Shown here: in pieces, positions 35,403-44,004 of the stretch
Layout: every line of letters starts with the position of its first letter
Numbering within the stretch: the first letter of the stretch is position 1
Source of the DNA: JAWLHU01 sp041690255
GTDB taxonomy: Bacteria > Bacillota > Sulfobacillia > Symbiobacteriales > Symbiobacteriaceae
Length of the DNA stretch: 64,000 bases
Assembly (NCBI GenBank): GCA_041690255.1
Contig: JAWLHU010000016.1
Coordinates: 1-64,000, forward strand
Direction: 5' to 3'
Notes under the pieces: generated by a model
Told to the model about the DNA's origin: nothing
Seen by the model: only the letters and a program-made list of their open reading frames with translations
Database searches by the model: none
Program-made: the position numbers and the translations under genes

Positions 35403-35443
35403 AGAACGCACTTTCGGCCTGTCGAAGGCTGAAGGTGCGTTCT
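35403..35443 (-). repeat. leader inverted repeat, copy 3
   Basis: AGAACGCAC and GTGCGTTCT perfect arms, 57 bases upstream of the peptide start. The gap between arms holds GCCTTCGACAGGCCGAA. A promoter -10 TATGCT may lie just downstream. Confidence 0.8.
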
Positions 35444-35473
35444 GCTCTTCGTTCAACAAGTTTCGACACGCTC

Positions 35474-38400
35474 CTAGCCGCCAATCACCCCATCCACCAC
35501 CCGGAGCGCCCCCCAGTCCCCCCACCTGACCCTTAGCAGCGGCAGCCCGGCCTTCTCACAGACCCGATCCTTCAGCCTGTCCCGCGCCTGCACCAGCGGA
35601 TCCTGCTCATGGGTCCGCCCATCCAGCTCCACCGCCATCAGCGGGCGGAACCCCTCCAGCCCCACCACGACCACATCGAAGTGGGCCCTAAACGCATAAT
35701 CCCGCTCCTCCCGGCTCAACTCGCCCAACCGCGAAGACTCCAGGCAGTCCAGCACCCGCATCTTCGGCGCCAGCATGACCGGCCTACCCTGGAGCCGCCC
35801 CTGCAGCTCCCGATAAAGTACCTGCTCCCCACCATTCAGCACCTCGGCCACGGCCCCGGGCGGGTTCAGCCAGTCCTGCACGATCGCCGCCTCCCCCGGC
35901 ATCAGCCCGAGCCGCTCCGGAGGGAGCCCGGGCGGGAGGGGGGGCAGCGTCCCGGATGGCCGGGCCAGGCCATCCACATAGCTGACCATGGCCGCGAGGA
36001 TGCCGCCGGCAGCGACCAGCGTCTCCCGGTGCCCCACGACTACAGCCACGTCCCGGGCCCGAGAGATGGCCACGTTCAGCAGGTTCCGGTTCTCCTCAAA
36101 CCAGCGGATGGTACCGGCACGGGCGCCGGGCGCCACGACGGTGCTGAAGAGCATCAACCGGTGCTGGCCGCCCTGGAACGTGTGGATCGTGCCGATCTCC
36201 ATCGCCGTGAGCGCTTCCCGGATCGCAGGGTTCTCCTCACGGGCCATGGTGGCCCTTCGGCGCATCTCCAGGAGCTCTCGCTGTGACCGGAAGGGGGTGA
36301 CGATGCCGATATCGGTCAGGCCGGCGGCGATGTACTCCCGCGCCAGGCCCATCACCCGTTCGGCCTCCTGGCTGTTGCGGGCGCTGCGGCCAGCGTACTC
36401 GGTCACCCCGGGGATGGCATCGAGCAGGAAGCCCTGGGCAGGCAGGCCGCCAGGCAGGTGCCCGACCGGCGGGGCGGTCCGCTCCACCTTGAGCTGCCCA
36501 GCGTAGAAGTGGGCGTTGCAGAAGTCGATGATGGCCGGCATGCAGCGGTAGTGCCGGTCCAGCAGGCTGTAGGCGGTCTGGCCCGCGACGGCCATTGCCC
36601 GATCGAAGGCGGAGTGCCGGTGGTAGGAGAGGGTCTCATCCTTATAGATGCCAGCTGCCGCCATCCGCCGTTCATCCTCGGCGACATCCAGCAGGCTGAT
36701 GTGGCTCAGCTGCTGGTCATCGCCAACGATGCAGGCCCGCTTCGCCCGGTAGAGGGCTGGCAGGAGCGAGGCGATGTCGGACTGCGAGGCTTCATCTAGA
36801 ATCACCAGGTCGAACCGCTCGGGCTCGTTGGGCGCCGTCCCGGCCAGGGAGAGGTTGGTGGCGCAGATCACTGGGATGACGGCGAGGAGCTCGCCATAGC
36901 GGTTCCACCACTCACGGCGAACGCTGGCGTCGGTGGCGCCGTCGGCCATGCGCTCATAGAGAGCAAGCAGCTCCTGCAGTTGCTTGCGCTTCGGCTGAGC
37001 GGCGTTCACGATCTCTGCCCAGCGCCGGCTCAGATGCCGTCGGTCGTGGGCCACCTTGGCGACGTAGGCCCGGTCCATATCAGTGCGGATGGCATCAGCC
37101 GTCCGCTTTCCGTTTAACTGCTCGCTGGCGATCAGGTGCCGGGCGGTGGCCAACAGGAAGGGGTAGATAGCGGTCAGGCGGAGGAGGCCATCCACCAGAT
37201 GGGTCAGGGCCTCACCGGTTACGGTGCAGCAGGCGGGCAGGGTGAACCGGCGCAGGGCCATCTGCAGATGGCGGCGGCGGAGTCGTTCAAGCAGGCCGAA
37301 CCGCTCCAGCAGGCGAGGCCAGAAGTCCGTGGGGGCCTCCTGCCAGCCAGCCATGCGGGCCTCCAGATGGCGCAGGGCGATCATCTGTCGGGGGTGAAAC
37401 TGGGCCGCATTCGCCGGGGTGATCTGTCCGGCCAGGTCGGTAGCGTACCGGTAGAGACCGCTTTCCTGGAGTTGTTCATCAGTGCGGCGGAGGAGGAGGG
37501 CCATCTCCCGTTCGGTGGCCTTCAGCCGCTCCACCTCGGCCAGTTCCTCTTCGAGGCGGGCGATCGCCCGGGTGAGGGCGAGACCCTCGGCATCAAAAGC
37601 GGCCTGGTCATCGGGGAGGGGGATGCCGTGCTGCATACCGACCAGGACCTGGCGGAAGGCATCGACACTCTCCTTGCGTTTTGCCTGGCTACCCATGCGG
37701 AGGATGCCGGGGAAGAGTTCCTGCTCACGGAAGGCATCGTAGACGTTGTCAACCGCGGTGTTGTTCTTGCTGATAAAGAGGACGGTCTGCCCATCGCAGA
37801 CGGCACTGGCGATCAGGTTGATGATGGTCTGGGTCTTGCCGGTGCCGGGCGGACCGGCCACCACCTGGAGGACGGCGTCACGCTTGCGCAGCACCTTGTC
37901 CTGGGCGGGGTTGGAGCGGACCACGGTCACGCCGGGGGTAGCGGCAGGGGTGGGGGCGGGGAGGTTGCCCTTGGTGAAGGCCTCCAGGGGCGGGGAGAGG
38001 CGGGCCTGCTTCTCCAGCCAGTCGAGCTCACGGGTCAGGGAGCGGGTGACCAGGTCGGGGTCGGCGTGGAAGAGCATCCCGTGCGGGGTGATGACGCCAT
38101 CGCCAAGGAGGTCTTGAAAGGTGGGGGAGGAGCCGAGGCTCCGGGCGAAGGCCGCGACCTCGGTGTCGGTCAGGTCGCCACTTTCCATTAAGTAGCGCCG
38201 GTTGACGAGGAGCTCGCCATCGCGCTGGATCTGCAGGCTGCCCGGCGCCTCGCCGGGGGCGATGCTGACCTTAGTGTAGCAGAGGGGGATCAGGCTACGC
38301 TCCTCGGCGATCAGGGGGTAGGCGTAATAGAGGAGCTGCTCCTCCTTGGGGGCGCGGGCGAGGAACTGGCGGACCTGCTGGAGGTCGGACGGATCGGTCA

Positions 38401-38569
38401 GGAGCGCCTCGGGGGCGCCCTGGGTGATGATCTGGTCGTGCAGGTTGCGCAGGAGGGCGTAGCCCTGCCGGTTGGCTGAGACCTGAAGGCGGTGCATCTG
38501 CTCCCGCTCCAGGCTCTGGCGGAAGTAGGCGACGAGGCTGGGCCAGCTACGAGCCGGTGAGGGGGGCAC
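35474..38569 (-). CDS. SF1 helicase/ATPase with DUF2726-like C-terminal domain
   Basis: The protein of about 1031 residues is read from the GTG at 38569 behind GGGGAGG; an upstream in-frame ATG at 38761 has no site and crosses a hairpin. Residues 1-230 are an unknown N-terminal domain. Walker A GPPGTGKTQTI (near 240), SKNNTAVDNV, Walker B VILDEASQSDIASLLPAL (near 590), GDDQQL, and the late motifs TIHTFQGGQH and NVAISRARD mark a UPF1/Dna2-type superfamily 1 helicase. The last ~80 residues (FDVVVVGLEGFRPLMAVELDG, KAGLPLLRVRW) form a PD-(D/E)xK-like DUF2726 domain. Such proteins are common in defence islands; a nucleic-acid-degrading role is inference. Confidence 0.85.
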   Translation of the reverse strand: MPPSPARSWPSLVAYFRQSLEREQMHRLQVSANRQGYALLRNLHDQIITQGAPEALLTDPSDLQQVRQFLARAPKEEQLLYYAYPLIAEERSLIPLCYTKVSIAPGEAPGSLQIQRDGELLVNRRYLMESGDLTDTEVAAFARSLGSSPTFQDLLGDGVITPHGMLFHADPDLVTRSLTRELDWLEKQARLSPPLEAFTKGNLPAPTPAATPGVTVVRSNPAQDKVLRKRDAVLQVVAGPPGTGKTQTIINLIASAVCDGQTVLFISKNNTAVDNVYDAFREQELFPGILRMGSQAKRKESVDAFRQVLVGMQHGIPLPDDQAAFDAEGLALTRAIARLEEELAEVERLKATEREMALLLRRTDEQLQESGLYRYATDLAGQITPANAAQFHPRQMIALRHLEARMAGWQEAPTDFWPRLLERFGLLERLRRRHLQMALRRFTLPACCTVTGEALTHLVDGLLRLTAIYPFLLATARHLIASEQLNGKRTADAIRTDMDRAYVAKVAHDRRHLSRRWAEIVNAAQPKRKQLQELLALYERMADGATDASVRREWWNRYGELLAVIPVICATNLSLAGTAPNEPERFDLVILDEASQSDIASLLPALYRAKRACIVGDDQQLSHISLLDVAEDERRMAAAGIYKDETLSYHRHSAFDRAMAVAGQTAYSLLDRHYRCMPAIIDFCNAHFYAGQLKVERTAPPVGHLPGGLPAQGFLLDAIPGVTEYAGRSARNSQEAERVMGLAREYIAAGLTDIGIVTPFRSQRELLEMRRRATMAREENPAIREALTAMEIGTIHTFQGGQHRLMLFSTVVAPGARAGTIRWFEENRNLLNVAISRARDVAVVVGHRETLVAAGGILAAMVSYVDGLARPSGTLPPLPPGLPPERLGLMPGEAAIVQDWLNPPGAVAEVLNGGEQVLYRELQGRLQGRPVMLAPKMRVLDCLESSRLGELSREERDYAFRAHFDVVVVGLEGFRPLMAVELDGRTHEQDPLVQARDRLKDRVCEKAGLPLLRVRWGDWGALRVVDGVIGG

Positions 38570-38999
38570 GGCAATTCCTCCCCTTGGGTGATTATTTAGG
38601 GAGTTTCGTGTTGAGGCAGGGGAATTCCTTGCGGATAGGCAAGCGGGCCATCTCTCCAACGGCATCAGGAATAGGACCAAGCCTGGGTGGCCCAAATGGC
38701 AAAAGGTGCCCGTATGGGGCGCCCTCAGCCGCCTCATATTGGACCAGGCGGCTCGGGTCACGCTCAGACTCGCGCTGGTGGGGGTGGCCCTCCTCGGGGT
38801 ATGGCTTGGTCTCCAGCAGGCGAGCGCAGGGGCTTGAGCGCAGGCTTATCGACGGTCATGCAGAGACCGGGAACCTGGCCGCCGCTGGCCCTGGAGATAC
38901 GCCTGGCACCTATCTCTGTCGGATCTACCTGGACGCAGCCAGAAATCGCAAGTGTGGTCCCCCCAGCGCTAAGACTCCGACCCGAGTTGTCTAGCGAAA
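38570..38999. other. region upstream of the helicase; possible broken exported gene
   Basis: On the minus strand a terminator-like GGGCGCC/GGGCACC hairpin with TTTT lies near 38700-38725. On the plus strand 38735-38994 reads, over two frames, as a membrane or signal segment (VTLRLALVGVALLGVWLGLQ) and a tail (GDTPGTYLCRIYLDAARNR) ending at 38994 just before a terminator. This may be a decayed exported protein; support is weak. Confidence 0.3.
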
Positions 39000-39047
39000 G
39001 AGCCCGCAAGACCTGGCAGCGGCGCAGGTGTTGCGGGCTCTCTCTTG
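39000..39047 (+). terminator. Rho-independent terminator
   Basis: GAGCCCGCAA and TTGCGGGCTC arms with a 21-nt loop, then TCTCTTGT. Confidence 0.75.
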
Positions 39048-39109
39048 TAGTCGTTTGCCGTCGGATGTTGTGGACTTGTTCGGGCTTCCGGCAACAAACG
39101 GACGTTCGC

Positions 39110-39115
39110 TATAAT
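39110..39115 (+). promoter_or_regulatory. -10 box of a small-peptide gene
   Basis: A perfect TATAAT lies 22 bases before the 28-codon gene. The -35 region (TTCCGG, 18 bp upstream) is weak. Confidence 0.45.
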
Positions 39116-39137
39116 CTGGTGTGAGAGGGAAGATCAT

Positions 39138-39224
39138 ATGCTGCCACGATGGGTCGCCAAGGTCATTCTGACCGTGAGCCTGACTGAGGTCGTCCGGTTT
39201 CTCATCCAGCCCATACTTCCCTAG
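39138..39224 (+). CDS. 28-residue hydrophobic peptide
   Basis: ATG-started MLPRWVAKVILTVSLTEVV-RFLIQPILP, with GAGAGGGA upstream and a consensus -10. It is rich in Val, Leu and Ile with two positive residues early, so it is probably membrane-associated. It lies in a 430-base gap with no other gene. It is not similar enough to the 26-residue peptides to call a homolog, but is of the same class. Confidence 0.45.
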   Translation: MLPRWVAKVILTVSLTEVVRFLIQPILP

Positions 39225-39299
39225 AACCGGTCTTCCGCGTCCCGTACCGCTGATACGGACTTCCGCAGCAGCTCCCTTCTCACCTTACATAGCATTCGC

Positions 39300-39334
39300 G
39301 AGCGCTTGCGCCTTGATACTCCTGCGCAGCGCTC
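39300..39334 (-). terminator. hairpin downstream of the EamA-type transporter gene
   Basis: GAGCGCT-TGCGC and GCGCA-GCGCTC arms with a 12-nt loop and no U-run. A related but weaker sequence occurs at 27887-27916. Confidence 0.5.
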
Positions 39335-39369
39335 AACTGGTCCCTATCACCCCAGCCAGCGGGCGCCCA

Positions 39370-40302
39370 TCAGCCCGATGCGTGGGCGGCACTGTGCCAG
39401 ATCATCCCGATCACGATGATCCCGATGCCCGCCCAGGCGATCGAGCCCGGCAGCGGTGCCGAGAGGAGCAGCACCTCGAACAGCAGGGCAAAGAGCACCT
39501 CGGTCGACTGCGTCGCCTCCACGGCAGCCAGACGGGCCGGGTCCTGGCGGACCAGGTCGGTCGCCTGGAAGAAGAGGCCGGTGGCCACCACGCCCGCCGA
39601 GAGGGCGATGATCAGCGACTGGGCCACCTGCCCGGGGCCCGGCACCCCCGCTGTGGCGAGGCCGGCCACGGCGAGCACCAGCCAGAAGGGCAGGCTGGCC
39701 AGGGTCATGCCCAGGACCCGCTGGAAGACGTCCAACCGGCCATCCACCAGGGCCATCATCTTCCGGTTGCCCAGGGGATAGGCAAAGGAGGCCACCAAGA
39801 CTGGAAGGATTCCTCCCAGCACCTCTGCGGCCGAGAGGCTGCGGGCGTGATTGGCCTGCAGGAGGAGGATCCCGGCGAGGATCACCAGCGAGATCGCCAG
39901 CCCCTTGCGGGGAATCCGGCCGCGCACGGGCGCATCCCCGGCCTCCGGGCTCTGCCAGAAGAGCGGCGCCAGGAGAGAGCCCGACACGATCGTCACCTGC
40001 CAGGTGCCGGCGACGAGCCAGCCGGGCGAGTAAGCGGCGGCAATGCAGAGCGGGGCGTAGAAGAGGCCGAACCCGACCGTACTCCAGAGGACCCAGCGGG
40101 AGAGGTCCTGTTGCATCAGCCGCAGAAGCGGGGCCAGGTTTCCCCGGCCGATCACGACGGCCAGCAGGAGCGGGGCCATGAAGAGGTATCGGAGGGAGGC
40201 GCTCCAGAGCCAACTGCCGCCATTCAACTCCATCATGCGGTTCAGGACAAAGGTGACGGCGAAGAAGAGCGAGGAGAGCACGCCCAACAAGATGGGACGC
40301 AA
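39370..40302 (-). CDS. DMT-superfamily (EamA-like) multidrug-type transporter
   Basis: The membrane protein of 310 residues is read from a TTG behind GAGAGGG. Ten hydrophobic segments in two five-helix halves are visible (ILLGVLSSLFFAVTFVLNRMM at the start, APLPGSIAWAGIGIIVIGMI at the end), as in EamA/DME exporters. Relatives annotated as multidrug efflux share the FVLNRMMELNGG and YSPGWLVAGTWQ pieces. It probably exports a small metabolite; the substrate is unknown. Monocistronic. Confidence 0.85.
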   Translation of the reverse strand: MRPILLGVLSSLFFAVTFVLNRMMELNGGSWLWSASLRYLFMAPLLLAVVIGRGNLAPLLRLMQQDLSRWVLWSTVGFGLFYAPLCIAAAYSPGWLVAGTWQVTIVSGSLLAPLFWQSPEAGDAPVRGRIPRKGLAISLVILAGILLLQANHARSLSAAEVLGGILPVLVASFAYPLGNRKMMALVDGRLDVFQRVLGMTLASLPFWLVLAVAGLATAGVPGPGQVAQSLIIALSAGVVATGLFFQATDLVRQDPARLAAVEATQSTEVLFALLFEVLLLSAPLPGSIAWAGIGIIVIGMIWHSAAHASG

Positions 40303-40431
40303 GTTTTCAACCCTCTCTGGTTTGTGTGTATATTGCTCCCTATCTTATGCCGCCGGCGTTGATCAGGCAAGGGGATATTTGTCCACGTCCGCCGCTCCCC
40401 TGGAGGGCTGCTCCGTTATCGCCGGTGGATC

Positions 40432-40455
40432 GAACCTGGCGAGGGCTCCCTGCGT
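40432..40455 (+). promoter_or_regulatory. ECF-sigma-like promoter, zinc-ribbon paralog B
   Basis: GGATCGAACC with GAACC at 40432-40436, 16 bases, then CGT at 40453. The core and spacer (GGGCTCCCTG) are shared with paralog A. Confidence 0.65.
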
Positions 40456-40481
40456 TAATAGGAGTGAGGAGGTGCAAGAGT

Positions 40482-41672
40482 ATGCGGCGCATCTACTTTC
40501 TGAACCGGGAGCAGGAGAGCGAGCGGGTACTGGACGCGATCCTCGCCCAGGGCCTCGATCCGGAGCAGATTGAGAACCCGACCTGCCCCCTCTGTGGCGC
40601 GGAGACGCTCCCGGCCTACCTGGACGACGGCGAGTTCACCGTGGTCCTCCGGGACCGCCTGGACGAGGACGGTGTGGAGACCTGGTACCTGGTCTGCCAG
40701 GAGCTCGACTGCCCTTACGAGGAGCAGGTGGAGCGGACGTTGGAGCCGGAGGGCGCCATCTTCTTCGAAGTGCAGGACGCCGCCCGGGAGTTTGTGCAGG
40801 AGATGGATCTCTACCGGGGCGCTCCAGCCGAGCAGATGGACTTGATTACGTGGCTGCGCCAGGTGGTGCATGAGTTCCCCTACCGCCGGAACCAGGACCT
40901 GCTTGACAAGGCCGAGCGGCACTACAGGGGCCAACTCAAGCGGATTCGCCGGTGGGTGGGGAAGCGGGAGTACGGTCAGCGGATCGGTCTGCATGTCAAC
41001 GGAGAGTGGCACGACGGGCTTTTCTTCGCTGCGACCGAGAACGCTGTCATGATGCGGACCCAGCCCGGGGACGAGCTGGTCACGGTGCCGGTGGAGCGGA
41101 TCGGCTGTCACCGGATTCCCGTTCGGGAGGAGAAGCCCATCTCATTGAAGGAAGCCCTGGCGGACCGGGACAGGGCGGTCTCTGCTGTCGGGTGCACCGA
41201 GTACGTCGTGATCCGTGGGCACCGGGTGGAGGTGGAGGAGGTTGACCGGTTCGGGGTCTTTCACGTGCGCTGCTGGGAGGCCCCGGTGGCAGAGGCCCTC
41301 AGCCTCACCCAGAAGGCGGAGAACTACTGGGAGGGCGAGTTTCGCCGGCACGAGATCGACCAGCGCTATGAGGCCAGGCGAGTGGCCAGGGTGAAAGGGC
41401 ACTGGGTCGAGGCGACAGGCGAGACGGAGGTGACCAAGTCACCGCTCGTCTCCACCGAGGACCCGGTCGTGGCGGAAGCCCTGGGGCTGAAGGAGTCCCT
41501 GCGGTGGTACATCTATCATGAGGAACCACCGCACCTCACCCCGCGCCACTGGAGCGGGATCATCCCCCTGGATCAGGTGGAGGCGTTTGATGAGGTCCGC
41601 ATCTACCTCTGGCCCCTTCCAGAGGCGCAGGTCTCCGGCAGTGACGGGGAAAGCCAAGGTACGGGCGGCTAG
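40482..41672 (+). CDS. unknown four-cysteine zinc-ribbon protein, paralog B
   Basis: This 396-residue protein is close to paralog A along its whole length (MRRIYFLNREQESERVLDAI; CPLCG; CQELDC; YRRNQDLLDKAERHYR; NYWEGEFRRHEIDQRYEAR). The start is the ATG at 40482, with GAGGAGG upstream, fixed by alignment to A and C; the open frame upstream of it is not part of the gene. The upstream promoter block is also shared. No lipoprotein gene follows, unlike A and C. The conserved Cys pairs suggest zinc binding; no enzymatic motif is seen. Confidence 0.85.
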   Translation: MRRIYFLNREQESERVLDAILAQGLDPEQIENPTCPLCGAETLPAYLDDGEFTVVLRDRLDEDGVETWYLVCQELDCPYEEQVERTLEPEGAIFFEVQDAAREFVQEMDLYRGAPAEQMDLITWLRQVVHEFPYRRNQDLLDKAERHYRGQLKRIRRWVGKREYGQRIGLHVNGEWHDGLFFAATENAVMMRTQPGDELVTVPVERIGCHRIPVREEKPISLKEALADRDRAVSAVGCTEYVVIRGHRVEVEEVDRFGVFHVRCWEAPVAEALSLTQKAENYWEGEFRRHEIDQRYEARRVARVKGHWVEATGETEVTKSPLVSTEDPVVAEALGLKESLRWYIYHEEPPHLTPRHWSGIIPLDQVEAFDEVRIYLWPLPEAQVSGSDGESQGTGG

Positions 41673-41784
41673 GGGCGGTCAGCGACCCCCGTCGCCGTGA
41701 AACCCAACCAGTACCAATGTGGACTGGATCATTCCCCCCAGGAAGGCTAGAGTGGTGGTAAATGATGCAGCAGGGGGCGATCGT

Positions 41785-41946
41785 ATGAAGCAGATCCTTC
41801 CCATCTCGATCGGGACGGGTGCCGGTGTCGGTATGGTCCTCGCTATGGCAATTTTCGGTGCGGATGCGATGGTCTGGGGTCTGATCGGCGGCGCCGCCCT
41901 CGGTGCCACCTTCGGACTGATCACCACAGGAAGGGCCCCCAAGTAG
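41785..41946 (+). CDS. small glycine-rich membrane protein
   Basis: A 53-residue protein is read from the ATG at 41785 behind AGGGGGCG. Two hydrophobic segments rich in Gly and Ala (ISIGTGAGVGMVLAMAIFGA and MVWGLIGGAALGATFGLITT) form a glycine-zipper-like hairpin; the tail is basic. Probably an inner-membrane protein of unknown role, followed by a terminator. Confidence 0.65.
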   Translation: MKQILPISIGTGAGVGMVLAMAIFGADAMVWGLIGGAALGATFGLITTGRAPK

Positions 41947-41963
41947 TCCTGCCCGACGCAGAG

Positions 41964-42001
41964 GAGCACACCTTCAGGCCACTGGAGCCTGGGGTGTGCT
42001 C
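41964..42001 (+). terminator. hairpin terminator
   Basis: GAGCACACC-CAGGC and GCCTG-GGTGTGCTC arms, 18 bases after the small membrane protein. No U-run. Confidence 0.65.
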
Positions 42002-42178
42002 TACGCCATTGTGGCGTGCGTCTTCCGAAGCATCTGTACAACATAACTTCCCCCCGACTGCCCGACCTTAAGGTAACCGTGAGTTCCCGTTTATCCCCTG
42101 TTAAGGTTGATGCCTCAGTATGGAGCCAGAGACGGGGGGCGCACAGCCCAACCCGACCGACAAGGAGGTTAGGAAGAC

Positions 42179-43132
42179 GTGACTGCACAGGAACTCGCGA
42201 TTGTCACTCGGGGACTGACCAAGTCCTTCGACGGAACCGATGTGCTCAAGAGCCTCAACCTGGAGGTCCCCAAGCACTCGATCTTTGGCTTCCTCGGACC
42301 CAACGGGGCCGGGAAGTCGACCACCATCAAACTGCTACTGGGTCTCGTTCGCCCATCTGCCGGCAACGGCAGCGTCTGCGGATATGATATCGCCCGCGAG
42401 AGCCTGAAGGTGCGGCGGCGGGTCGGATTCCTGGCCCAGGAGCCACGCTTCTACGATCATATGACCGCCCGGGAGACGCTACGCTTCTCGGCTCGCCTCT
42501 TCTACACCGGGCCCGATGACCTGATCGAGGAGCGGGTGGCGGAGAGCCTCGAGCTGACCGGGCTCAGCGGCAAGGCGGATCGGCCGATCAGGGGTTTCTC
42601 CGGCGGGGAGCGGCAGCGGCTGGGGATCGCCCAGGCCCAGATCAACCGGCCGGATGTGCTGATCCTCGACGAGCCCGCCGCCGCCCTGGACCCCCTGGGT
42701 CGCCGGGACGTGCTGGAGATCATGGAACGGCTGCGGGAGAACAGCACAATCTTCTATTCGACCCATATTTTAGAGGATGTGCAGCGGGTCAGCGATATGG
42801 TGGCGATCCTGAACCACGGCCATCTGGTGGCCCAGGCGCCGGTTGAGCAACTCCTGGGTGGCGCCGACCAGGCGGTCTACACGGTGGCGATCCGGGGAGA
42901 TGAGAGCGCCGTCCGCCAGGTGGTGGCCCAGCAGCCCTGGGTGACGGAACTGACCGCCACACGGGAGAACGGTCAGACCCGGTGGACCGTCTCCGTGACC
43001 AGCGATGACGACGCTGAGGATGAACTGCTCCGCCTGATTCTCGATGACCGTTCGGTGCGTGTGGCCAGCTTTGGCCGCCGGACCTTCGCCCTGGAGGAGA
43101 TCTTCGTAAACCTGGTAGGAGGGAGCAACTGA
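42179..43132 (+). CDS. ABC transporter ATP-binding protein (ABC-2 type)
   Basis: A 317-residue ATPase is read from a GTG behind AGGAGG. Walker A GPNGAGKSTT, signature FSGGERQRLG, Walker B VLILDEPAAAL and the switch His (IFYSTHIL) are all present. A C-terminal ~90-residue extension (TVAIRGDESAVRQVV...) is typical of CcmA/NatA-like drug or antibiotic exporters. The stop overlaps the start of the permease gene by one base (TGATG), so the pair is translationally coupled. Confidence 0.93.
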   Translation: MTAQELAIVTRGLTKSFDGTDVLKSLNLEVPKHSIFGFLGPNGAGKSTTIKLLLGLVRPSAGNGSVCGYDIARESLKVRRRVGFLAQEPRFYDHMTARETLRFSARLFYTGPDDLIEERVAESLELTGLSGKADRPIRGFSGGERQRLGIAQAQINRPDVLILDEPAAALDPLGRRDVLEIMERLRENSTIFYSTHILEDVQRVSDMVAILNHGHLVAQAPVEQLLGGADQAVYTVAIRGDESAVRQVVAQQPWVTELTATRENGQTRWTVSVTSDDDAEDELLRLILDDRSVRVASFGRRTFALEEIFVNLVGGSN

Positions 43133-43938
43133 TGACAACCCAGACCATGACCGCTGATCGCACGCTGCACCCGACCCCGGAGCGGGGGCGCCTGACCGGC
43201 TTCGCCACCCTGCTGGGCAAGGAGATGAGCGCCTGGTGGTCCACCCGTCGCTGGTGGCTGCACGCCCTGCTCTGGCTGGGGCTGATGAACGGCTTCATGA
43301 TCCCGGTCTACTTGACGGTGCAGGCCCATCCGGAGGCCAATCTGGACCTGATGGAGCAACTGACCAAGATCTTCTTCTCCCTCGGCGGCACCACCGTGGC
43401 GGTCGGCGCGGTGGTGATCGGGCAGGACGCCGTGATCGGCGAGCGCCAGTTGGGTACTGCCGGCTGGATCCTCTCCAAACCGGTCTCCCGGACCGCCTTT
43501 GTCCTGAGCAAGTTCATCGCCCAGGGGCTGACGCTCTCGATCATCGCCGTCCTGATCCAGGCGGTGATCGCCTACGGGCAGATCTACCTGCTGACCGGTA
43601 CCGCACTGCCGCTCCTGCCCTACGCCGTCGCCTGCGGCCTTGTGATTCTGAACCTGCTCTTCTATGTCGCCCTGATCCTGCTGCTGGGTGCGCTGTTCAA
43701 GAGCCGGGCGCCGGTACTTCTGGTTGGACTGGGCTGGCTCTTCGCTACGCCGCTGCTGGTCGATATCCTCCCGTCGTTGGCCAGGCTGATTCCCTATGGC
43801 CTGCCCGAGCTGGGAGTCGCCCTGGCGATGGGAATGCCCCTCGCGCAGTTGCCGCTGTCGCCCATCCTCCTGGCGGTGGGCTGGGCTCTTGCCCTCCTGG
43901 CCGCCGCTGTCTGGCGGTTTGAGCGGGAGGAGTTGTAG
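43132..43938 (+). CDS. ABC-2 type permease
   Basis: The 268-residue membrane protein shows six hydrophobic segments (WLHALLWLGLMNGFMIPVYL, TTVAVGAVVIGQDAVIGERQ, ILLAVGWALALLAAAVW) and the ABC-2 motif around IGERQLGTAGWILSKPVSR. It works with the preceding ATPase as an exporter, perhaps of a peptide, drug or lipid. The start ATG overlaps the upstream stop codon. Confidence 0.9.
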   Translation: MTTQTMTADRTLHPTPERGRLTGFATLLGKEMSAWWSTRRWWLHALLWLGLMNGFMIPVYLTVQAHPEANLDLMEQLTKIFFSLGGTTVAVGAVVIGQDAVIGERQLGTAGWILSKPVSRTAFVLSKFIAQGLTLSIIAVLIQAVIAYGQIYLLTGTALPLLPYAVACGLVILNLLFYVALILLLGALFKSRAPVLLVGLGWLFATPLLVDILPSLARLIPYGLPELGVALAMGMPLAQLPLSPILLAVGWALALLAAAVWRFEREEL

Positions 43939-43972
43939 CAGCCCCCGGGCACCACGCTGCCACGAAAAGAAG

Positions 43973-44002
43973 GACAGCCCGGTCCAGTGCGGACGGGCTG
44001 TC
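43973..44002. terminator. bidirectional terminator
   Basis: GACAGCCCG and CGGGCTGTC arms with a 12-nt loop between the permease gene and convergent arsR. Confidence 0.75.
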
Positions 44003-44004
44003 GC

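Noticed and set aside
38687..39124. 145-codon plus-strand open frame
   Set aside because: It runs through a strong terminator hairpin and has no ribosome binding site or recognisable domain.
40326..40481. N-terminal extension of zinc-ribbon paralog B
   Set aside because: The extension overlaps the conserved promoter block and is not present in paralogs A and C.
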